From Gnetum montanum (lineage: Eukaryota > Streptophyta > Gnetopsida > Gnetales > Gnetaceae), in contig MNCI01035623.1 in assembly GCA_015680685.1 (NCBI GenBank), forward strand, positions 67,532-131,531: a DNA stretch of 64,000 bases, given 5' to 3'. This document shows positions 55,637-64,000 of this stretch, one piece after another; the first letter of the stretch is position 1; the number at the start of each line of letters is the position of its first letter. Under the pieces are notes generated by a model. It did not search any database. It was not told where the DNA came from and saw nothing but the letters and a program-made list of their open reading frames with translations. Position numbers and translations under genes: made by a program.

Positions 55637-57730
55637 TATCCCCATAACTAAATGAAAATATATCCTCGAGTAAACAAAAGGAGGAACAAGTCCCTTACAA
55701 AATATTGAGAAGGTATGGAATTATTGACTAACATGCAAACTAACTTAGATGAAATAGATAGATTCTAAGTGTCCAGCTATATGGGTTTACGATCTTTTAT
55801 AAAATTGGATGTTCATGATAATAGAATTGAACACCTTGGCCAAAACTGACATCCAACTCCTCTCACAACTAAATAATGAGGGAAAAGATTCAATAATCAT
55901 GAAGGGGCCTCATCACATGGTGTTGCAGCTTATTCCTTGGTGAAGATAGTCCCATTTCTTGTCCACGCTTTCCTTTGCAATTACAACAAAATCATAGATT
56001 AGTGTGCAATGTGTAACATATAGTTTCTAGGTACATTGTCTTGTTGGTAGTTACAACTGGCTAGGTTGTAAGTATGGTGGATTGATTATTTTAATAGTAT
56101 TTGATATTTGTGGCTATTAGAGTTTTTCAAAAGTGTTTAAATTCATGGATTGATGATGTTAGTTTTAGTCCTTAGTTAAACCTTTGTGGAATTTAGAAAA
56201 ATTTGGAAAAAAATATTGACCATAAAAAAAACTAAGTAGCCCCCATGACATAAAGCATACCTACAGTAGTAGAAAGAGTGAAAAATGGAATGAAATGGAT
56301 AAGTGGTTCATCATTAAATTTTAAAAATCTCAAATGTAATGAAATTCTTGAAGAGGGTTAAAGAATTCATAACAACAACAATAAATAAATAAAATAATTT
56401 CACTACAAAACATTGTGAAAATGCACACAATTGGATGTCATTAATTGGGAACACAAAAGGGTTTTATTGTGAGAACGCTTAAGGATAAAGAACTTATCTA
56501 TCCCAACTAAAAGGTATGTAAGTGGATCCTTCTCAAATTAGGCACATGCCCTTTGTTGTCCTTGCATATTATCAAACGAAGGAGTCCACAAGCCTCATGA
56601 ATGATTAATGGTTATAGAAAGTTTAGTATGAAACCCCAGAAGAAACTACCTAAGAATTTTGATACATCAAATCAAGACATCAAACAATAACATGAACATC
56701 AACAATGAGGTGAGGCATGGAAAGCATAGATGGATGAAAAAATGAAAGTGGAATGGGGTTCCCAATTAAGGTCACATGAAGTCCCTCATGAATTTTGTTG
56801 TTAAATGACCTTATAAAATCCATCCTTAGTCTAGACTAAAACCAACCATATGTAGTGAATTTGCATTTCCACTCTAAGACTACTCCACCACCTTGACACG
56901 CAAGAGTGCTGCCATAAATAACTACTCTTCCTTATTTGAGAAGTAAAGAAAAGTAGAAATTGAGAAAGAGCTTTATTTAGAGGGGATCTTCAAGCATAGG
57001 TAAAATGTCTTTCTAGTCCCATAACTAGTGCTTGTATCTCATTATTTTATCTAAGGGATGTGCTTTGAATTCCCATCATTTCATTTTTTTGGATGGGAAG
57101 CACACCATGTAAAGACTTATTCAACTTCAAGTTATTGGTTGATAGGAGTAAGAAATCCATGAAAACACTTATGCATCCAAGTAAGTAGAAGGGTACAAAT
57201 GGTATTGAGTTCCCTTTAAGTCACATCCTACTCAAGCCCTTGAATACTTTTCAAGACAAAAAACTATCAAGGTCACAAGTTTGTTAAGGTTTTATTAATG
57301 AAAAGAGACCTCAGGTTTCCAAAATAAGGAAAACTATAAAGTTTATGGATGGGTGGAGGATGTGGGCTCATTTCCTATTTTATGAAAAAGAAACCATGTC
57401 TTAGTTATCAATAATAAAAGTCAAAGCTAGAATCCATACACTAATAATCAAATAACCAGATAGCACTTGCCCACATCAAGCAAACCATAGTGTACCCTAT
57501 TGGTAATAAGGCACATTATTATTAGAACACAATAACAAAATCACACCAATATAAAGAAAAATATATAAGAAATTGTAAAATAGTCAAGAAAAGTAAATCA
57601 TATTAACAATGTTGTAAAACAAAAAATAGTGTAAAATAGTAAAAAGTAGAAAAGAAAAAAGGATGTAAAAACAACAAAGTGTAGAACAAAAATGTGTAAA
57701 ACAAAAAATAGGAAAAAAAACTGAGTCATT
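55637..57730 (-). other. 3' untranslated internal region of A2
   Basis: AT-rich, no recognisable protein. 57540-57720 is an A-rich array (GTGTAAAACAAAAAATAG and variants), the reverse complement of the T-rich array of B (25960-26100). Parts at 56440-57300 match the B 3' region by eye (for example AAGTCACATCCTACTCAAGC against GTGTGACTTCAAGGG reversed). Confidence 0.6.
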
Positions 57731-58960
57731 TATATGATTAGCATGGATGGCCATCTTCCACATGACTAACTAAGAAAGAGGAGATCCAAAAAATCAAGCA
57801 TGGTTATCCATCCAAGGAGGTTTGCTACCACTAGCTTCCTTATACTCATGGAAAGGTTTAATTTTTTGCACATTGACAAGTCATTTTTTGTTTGGGCTCT
57901 TAGGTTTGTAGATCAACATGGCCCTAGAAGGAAAGATTTCAAAAATAATATAATGGTCTTCCCATAGTGTTTAGAACTTTGTTTGTTGTGGCACATGTGT
58001 GGGGTTCTAATAAATGACCTTATCTCCTAATTGAAATTTGACTTTCCTAATTCTAAGGTCATGGAAATTTTTGTTAAATGCCTTATGTAGCTCGATAGAT
58101 GATACGGCTACCAATTGATTTTCATCTAATAGGTCTCGATTCATTAATCTTTCTTTTTATGTTATACGTAAGTCAAGGTCAAGGTCATAGGTTGTTAAAA
58201 GTGTACGATGCTCAAACTGAATAGGAGGAGTTGGCAATTTTCTATACACTAGCTCATAGGGAGAGTAGACTATAGGGAGTTTCCAAGTGGAGCAATAGGC
58301 CCAGATGGCATCATTGAGTTTTGTGATCTAGTATCTCTTATATTTGCCAACTATTTTCTTTCAATTCTTAGTGATTTCCTTATTTATAATCTCAGCCTAA
58401 CCATTGGCTTGGGGATGATAAAATGTTGTTAATTTATGCTTAACCCCCAAGAATTGCATGAGATTTTGAAAGGTAGTGCTTGTAAAGTGGGTTCAATTAT
58501 CAAAAATTAATGCATGTGGCATACCAAACCTATTTACAACATTCTTTTATACAAATTAAGTAGTATTAGAAGATGTATAGTCGATGACAGCTACTACTTT
58601 TACCCATTTTGTACAATAGTTAACAATAATTATGATGTACATATTTCCATTTAACATGGATGTGATGGGATCCATGAAGTCAATGCCCTAGATGTTGAAG
58701 GGTTCTAATGGTTGGATCCACTACTAAGAACCCTCCATATATGCAATCATTCCACCATTGCATTGGAAATGTTCACAAGAGCTAACAAATTGGTGAGCAT
58801 TCCAAAAAAGTATTGGCTAGTAATATCCTACCATTAGGATCTTAATGGTTGTGCATCTCCCTACATAGTGGCCCCCACAAGGACCCTCATGAGCATCTTG
58901 GAGAATAATTAGTTGATTAGTATGAGGGACATACCAATGAACTAGGCCATCAACACACAC
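57731..58960 (-). pseudogene. Athila-like integrase of A2
   Basis: Read leftwards: zinc region near 58880-58760 (CGGHYV), core start INFMDPITSMLNGN-like near 58690, TKWVKVVAVIDYTSS, then ALIFDN with THFT, LTTFYHPQANG followed by TAG and AEIINKEITKN at about 58430-58360, WAYCSTWKLPIVYSPYELVY, and a C-terminal LGDKVIY and IFPSRAML near 57980-57900. Both later catalytic residues (DN and the Glu of INKE) can be placed. No chromodomain is visible. Many stops and shifts. Confidence 0.8.
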
Positions 58961-59870
58961 CTTGTAGAGGTGCTCATTGATCTCCATGCAGCATTTCTCT
59001 TGGTAAAGAAACTATTGCTTCTTCCTTCAATACAACTTTTGTGGCATCTCTTAAGTACAAATATAAGTAAAAATGCCATCATATCATTTAAGCTCAATGG
59101 GTAATTATTCAGTTATAGTCCTAGCAACAAGGAGTTCATCAAGAAACTAGCTAGGCAATGGGCTTTCATCCTCTTTGTTATCACATCTCAATCAAGACAA
59201 GTTATTAGAAACCACATTCTTAGTTCCCTTTCAATCTACCATGGTAAGATTGAATTCCTACAAGATCACCAACCATCATATGACATGGGGGATCACTGTT
59301 GGCTTATTCATTTCAAAGCAAATTGCACTATGGTTCGTGTGTAGGAACACTTTGTATCCAAGCATATAGTTCTTGAATTTCTCTAAGGTAAACACCATTG
59401 CCATCAATTCTTTTTCTATGGTGGTGTAGTTTAGGTATGCATCCATAATGATTTGGCTTATGTAGTGAATGTAATAAGGATGTTTCTAATTATCTAACTG
59501 CATAAGCATGATACCCAAGGCATAAATTGATGCATTCTATCATGACGTAAAATGGTCTAGAATAGTTTGGTGCTCATAGAATTAGAGTTTTTATGCATTT
59601 TTCCTTTTGCTGTTGGAATGCATTTTCACATTCCTTAGTCCAAACAAATGGAGCATCTTTCTTTGTAAGCTCGACCAATGATTTTGCAATCTTAGAGAAA
59701 TTCTTTATGAATCTTCGATAGTAACTAGTGTGTCCAAGGAATGATCAAACATTTTTAATGATTTCTAGTTGATGAGTAATTCCTTAGATTATCCTAATAT
59801 TTTCACGATCTACCTCAATCCCTACTTATGAGATTTTGTGTCCCAACATAATGGCCTCTTAGATCATTAA
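58961..59870 (-). pseudogene. Athila-like RNase H region of A2
   Basis: Reversed reading shows APFVWTKECENAFQQQKEKC-type connection near 59650-59590, HPYYIHYISQIIMDAYLNYT and TIEKELMAMVFTLEKFKNYM near 59480-59360, then the linker to the integrase zinc region. Corresponds to 9831-10720 of A1. Heavily broken. Confidence 0.72.
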
Positions 59871-60430
59871 ATGGCTCTTTCGCTAATTAAGCTGAAGGTC
59901 CATCTCCACACATCTTTTAAGCACTTGCACTAGGTAGTCTAAGGCTTGCTCAAATGTGGCATCATAGGTGGAGAAGTCATTGATGAAGACTTTCATCCTA
60001 TAACCAATTTTTTGGTGAAAAATGCTCAAGACCAAGCATTGGAATGTTGTAGGAACATTGCATAGGTAAAAGGCATTTTTTGATATACAAAACTTCCCCA
60101 AGAAATTGTGAATATGATATTGCCCTTGTTTTCTAGCACAATGTAAATTTGGTTATAGCCACTATAATCATATATAAAGCTATAATAGCAATGCCTATAA
60201 ATAGTGTCCAACACTTTATCCACAAATGACAATGGAAACTGATCTTTGAATGTTGCCATATTCAACTAAGAATCATTGCAAACTAGCCACTTGCCACCTT
60301 TCTTTGGAATAATGACAAGTGAACTAACCCACTCACTATCTGCAATGGGATAGATAAACCTTGCCTTAAGGAGTTGTTTGATTTTCTCTTTGATGATCTA
60401 CTTTAATTTGAGATTCAACCATTGCTATGG
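59871..60430 (-). pseudogene. Athila-like reverse transcriptase of A2
   Basis: Frames 60265-60026 and 60101-59883: MNMATFKDQFPLSFVDKVLD, YSFIYDYSGYNQIYIVLENK, NIIFTISWGSFVYQKMPF, then LCNVPTTFQCLVLSIFHQKI and MKVFINDFSTYDATFEQALD. The catalytic YMDD-equivalent reads FINDF, so one active-site Asp is Asn. Upstream IKEKIKQLLKARFIYPIADS completes the N-terminus. Confidence 0.82.
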
Positions 60431-61330
60431 CTACCTCTTTGGCTTCATGGTTGGATCAGTGTAGATATAATGCTGACATATCTTAGGTTCAATCCTTGTG
60501 AGTTTAGGATATGACCAAGCAAAGAATATTGGCCATTTTTTGACCACCTTCAATATCCTTTTTTTGTATTCAGGAGAAAGATTGACATTGATAATTACTG
60601 GCCTGCCATTTTTCAAACATGCATATTCTATGCTGGTAGGTAGAGTTTTCAAATCAAGGGGCTCTTGTTTAAAATTTTCAAGAATTTCCAACTCTCCCAA
60701 ATAGGTATCATCATTTGCATTATTAAAGAGTTGGTGATGAACTTACTCTACTTCATCCATGCCTTTCATGTAGGCACATGTTAAGCTCTTAGTAGGTTCC
60801 ATGCAAAGTGTTGAGCTGCGCTTAGGGTTAGCTATAAGCTATTAGGTGCCCTTCTACTTTGTGATTGCTATATATAGGCACCTTTAAATTCTATATATAT
60901 CAACATAATTATTACATGCTTTGATAGATACATTATTAACAACCCATAGTTTCTACACACAGTTGCACCTTGTATCATTGTACATAATGCATAGAACTTT
61001 CTTCCTCTTGATCTTTCAAATGCATTTTCTTTAAAGATTTCAAGGGAAAGATCTTGGATACCTAATTGTGCATCAATAATGCTTAGCCAAGACCTTCCCA
61101 TGATGATTAGAAAGTCCCCATTGCAATTTTCCACTTAGATCACCAAGAAATCAGTAGGGTAGGGCACCCAAAAATGGTAGTTACAATGTCCTCCATCAAT
61201 CCTAAGGGAATAATGATAGACTGATCATCCAACATGAGATAGATTTTTCTTTTCTTGAGTAGAGGTAGGTTCTAAGCTTTATACATCTCATGGAAAATTA
61301 GATTAACACCAAAACATGAATCTAGAAGAG
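60431..61330 (-). pseudogene. Athila-like protease and pre-RT linker of A2
   Basis: Linker in frame 60700-60431 (GELEILENFKQEPLDLKTLP, VVKKWPIFFAWSYPKLTRIE). Protease in 61330-60868: ALLDSCFGVNLIFHEMYKA-like active-site region near 61325-61270, LKKRKIYLMLDDQSIIIPLG, then NCNGDFLIIMGRSWLSIIDA and QLGIQDLSLEIFKENAFERS. It aligns well with the protease of B. Confidence 0.78.
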
Positions 61331-61819
61331 CCTTATAAGGCTCATTTCCAATGATTTAAAGGTATATAAGGGAACTTCCATAATCAGATAATTTCCTAGG
61401 AAGGTGACCAACCTTTATTTAATCAATTACTACATAAGTTAACATGATAGTATGCACTTTAGGAGGTGTTTGGTTTGAAAGGGAATCAAATGGATTAGAT
61501 ATAGAGGAAGATAAAGAAGCAGGATTGCCAAATACAGGTGTATGTAAGGGTTTAGTTGGGATGTTGGTTTGGAAGAAAGATCTTTTTTGTTATCTAGTTT
61601 TTGAACCACTTAGTTGAGGAGCTATATGTAAGTTAACAACCCTTTTTGCATTATGTTATTATGGCTAACATTGAATTTCTCCCTACATTGATGGAGCAGA
61701 TGGTAACTAGGTTGAGGATCAAGGGACATATGGATAAGGATGAGGAGGGTAATATGGATGTGGGGACTTCACCTTGGGAGATGGATAATGAGTTTGGTAA
61801 TACCTAGGAGGGTAGTTGT
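61331..61819 (-). pseudogene. Athila-like gag C-terminal part of A2
   Basis: Pro/Ser/His-rich C-terminal gag sequence read leftwards, parallel to 12240-12660 of A1 (compare AATGAGTTTGGTAATACCTA with AATGAGTTTTGTAATACTCT on the + strand). Cut at 61819 by the T4 LTR; the flanking five bases are GTTGT. Confidence 0.68.
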
Positions 61820-63317
61820 TGTAACGATAGAAAACGTCGATTACTGGAAATACCAAGTAGAGTTCCATGTACATAGTTCCAACCCTGGATCTATGCGAGG
61901 GTTGTGCTAGAGAAGATAAATCTGAGGTTCCCTGAACGGTCTTGTCGATCAGATAGGGACTTACTTAATTAGTAAAATTTTGTAATAATTAGATGGAAAA
62001 ATGGCAATTGCAATGAGGAGATATAATATCGTTAATCTCGAAAGTAATTGAAAGCGATGTAAATAATTTAAAGCGATTGCAAAATCTGTATAGATAGGAC
62101 GCAAGAAACCGGATTTAGAGAGTGTGTAATCCCAAGATCTAGGATTTAACTTATGAACAAAGTATGTTGGATACAACGATTATAGGAAAACTTTGGTTTA
62201 GACGAAGCATCTGCCAATAGCAAGAAAGCTATTTAAAGATAAAACAAGAAAAGGTCGATCTACCTTGTTCTAGCTAATCTAGGCACAAGGGAGTCAAACT
62301 TGAAGCAGAATATCCATTAACTAGCTATTTCTAATCAAAGATTCTTGCCAATCACCTTCGATGCTCTTACGATTGCTGATCCTCTTTTTCTGTCTTGTCA
62401 ATATTTTCCAAAAGTTGTTAATGATTGCCAATGAAAGAAAATTGCTCACGAAGAAAATTTTCCTATTGAGAGAAATTTTTTGCCAACCCCTTGATCCTTG
62501 TCAACTAGAGTATTTATAAGGTTAGGGTCAGGAGAAAAACACAGTTGACTTGATGTGTTTATGTTTGAAGCTTGCGACGCCACACTACATTACGCTCTGA
62601 AATGTAATGCGCTGTAATCTACTTTTTGCTAGAGCTTTGGCAAAAAACTATTCTTTGGTTACATTGTCATATGCTAGAGAGCGTATTGTGACATATGAAC
62701 TGTTGATGCCTGAATTGTGTTATCTCTGTCATTAGTTGTATTATGCTGCGTCATGCTACATTATGCTACATAGCATAATTCAGCGTAAAATAACAAACAT
62801 GCAAAAAATTGAAGTGTTGTCACCACGCTTCCCTTGTTTTTGTCCATTCTTTCTAGGGTTTATTATGCTAAACTACATAATGTAGCATAATAGGCCCTTA
62901 GCTAAAAAAGAAAACTTGTTGAGATGTGTGGCATGTTGTAGATCCTTGCTTAAGCCTTGAGATTTTGCTAGACCATCAAGGTCTCAAATTTTTCCATCTC
63001 TGTTGTTGCGATTAGATGGACTATCTTCTAGCATTGCACTGTGTTATGCTATATTACGCTATGTTGTGTAATGCAGTGTAATATGCCAAAAGTTAAGATT
63101 TTCGAAACATAGAAAACTTGCAAAGTTGAAGGCTTTCCATTGTCCACTCCTTGTCTTGTTCTGTCCTCTTGAGTCTATTACGCTATGCTGTGTAGTGTGG
63201 CACAATAGACCCTTAGTTGAAAAGGGAACTTGTTGAGCCATGACTTGTCGTAAATACTTTCCTGTGTCGCAAGATTCTGCTAAACCATTGAGGCTTCAAA
63301 ATTTTCACAGTGTTTCA
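61820..63317 (-). repeat. 3' LTR of Tat-like element T4
   Basis: 1498 bases read leftwards from TGAAACACTG (63317) to CTATCGTTACA (61820). It contains the conserved CCCTATCTGATCGACAAGAC region near 61960 and a TATAAATAC box (rc of 62512-62520). The palindromic words are in an AT-shifted form (TTATGCTACATAGCATAATT, 62740-62890; 63050-63080). It is inserted in the gag of A2. Confidence 0.85.
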
Positions 63318-64000
63318 ATGGCCCCTCTTTATTGATGTTTAAAGGGCTTGCCCAAAAGACGTCAACAAAGAATACGAAACACCAGAGAGGTAAAGGAATC
63401 TACAGCGTCTGTCGACAACTACTTAGATGTTGCTCTATGAAACTTGAAAGTGCGAAGGCATGAGGAGGAGAATAGGAGGGATCTTAAAGAAGTGAGAGGA
63501 GGGAGGTTTGGGGAAGTATCAAGCATGTGAACATGAAACTTTCGCAAATGAGTTATTAGGCATCATTTTGTGGGTGTATTTGTGAGAGGTTACGCTACCA
63601 TACTGCATATGAAGGGCTTTCATGGACAGGTTGGGTTACGCTCATATGGCCTGGATGAGTTGTTTTACATCCATTTTTCCTAGCTTTGCCCATTTTGTTT
63701 TTTTGAGAGTGTAACTTACATTCCATGAGGCAAGTTGCATTATGTCAGTTCATGGACATGATGATGCGAAAGAATTGATTATATGTTCATATTATGTACA
63801 AACAAAGAAGAGGGTAAAGGTAGTTGTAAGGATAAGGGAAGGAGAAAGTGAAGTAAGGTGTCTGATGAAGGGAGAGGTAGGGTTTGCACTCCCAAGTAGT
63901 TAGGTTAGTCTAAGCAGCCACTTCAGAACACGGTGACACCTCACCTCCTAGTGAATGCATTCGCGATCAACACCATCATATCAAGTAACCTGTAAAACAT
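63318..64000 (-). other. 3' internal end of Tat-like element T4
   Basis: Begins with the polypurine tract (rc AATAAAGAGGGGCCAT) and, read leftwards, matches 52300-52511 of T2 (CTCCCTCCTCTCACTTC, then GTGTTTCGTATTCTTTGTTG). No coding frame; the rest of T4 lies beyond the window. Confidence 0.7.

Noticed and set aside
1-64000. tRNA, rRNA or snoRNA genes
   Set aside because: No cloverleaf, A/B box pair or rRNA motif was noticed when reading both strands; a covariance-model scan would be needed to be sure.

Overview
This is a window of a large, repeat-rich plant nuclear genome. I see no intact host gene. The window is almost wholly nested, decayed LTR retrotransposons, plus one host-gene relic (a type III polyketide synthase), a minisatellite block and a foldback structure. 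Plant lineage is inferred from the element families (Tat-like and Athila-like Ty3/gypsy, a Ty1-copia piece) and the chalcone-synthase relic. A gymnosperm would fit so many old, eroded copies, but nothing here proves it.

Two gypsy families account for most of the DNA. Family T (Tat-like: LTRs of about 1.5-1.9 kb beginning TGAAA, reverse transcriptase followed by two RNase H domains and an integrase without a visible chromodomain) is present as T1 (1-8797, + strand, rearranged), an inverted LTR piece (8797-9332, -), T3 (14480 to about 20740, +, truncated after protease), T2 (36137-54058, +, complete at both ends with target duplication GTCAC) and T4 (61820-64000, -, 3' end only). Family A (Athila-like: 0.8-0.9 kb LTRs, PBS resembling TGGCGCCGTTGCCGGGG) is present as A1 (9333-14479, -), B (21633-28471, +, target duplication ATTAG, no RT or integrase), A3 (split: LTR end to 36136, then 54064 to about 54735, +) and A2 (54741-61819, -). 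T elements repeatedly sit inside A elements; T2 lies inside the primer-binding site of A3.

Between B and T2 lie a Ty1-copia remnant with its 3' LTR (about 28816-30318), an internally inverted type III polyketide synthase pseudogene (30319-30900), and 5 kb of repeats (30900-36030): a 38-bp array, a composite inverted repeat and a 137-bp tandem array.

The most interesting item is in T2. Its gag-protease half (38334-42110) and its RT-RNaseH-integrase half (47749-51033) are separated by about 5.5 kb that holds, on the opposite strand, what looks like a seven-exon gene (46958 down to 42588) with a TATA box, ATG, splice sites that keep phase at most junctions, a basic stretch, an acidic exon, a coiled-coil-like exon and an intact acidic last exon. 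T1 keeps the same antisense promoter region. Arrays of a short motif containing CTTAAACTAGCA mark the module borders in T1, T2 and T3. All coding parts carry stops, mostly TAG or TGA at places where Gln, Trp or Arg is expected, so every element copy here is dead.
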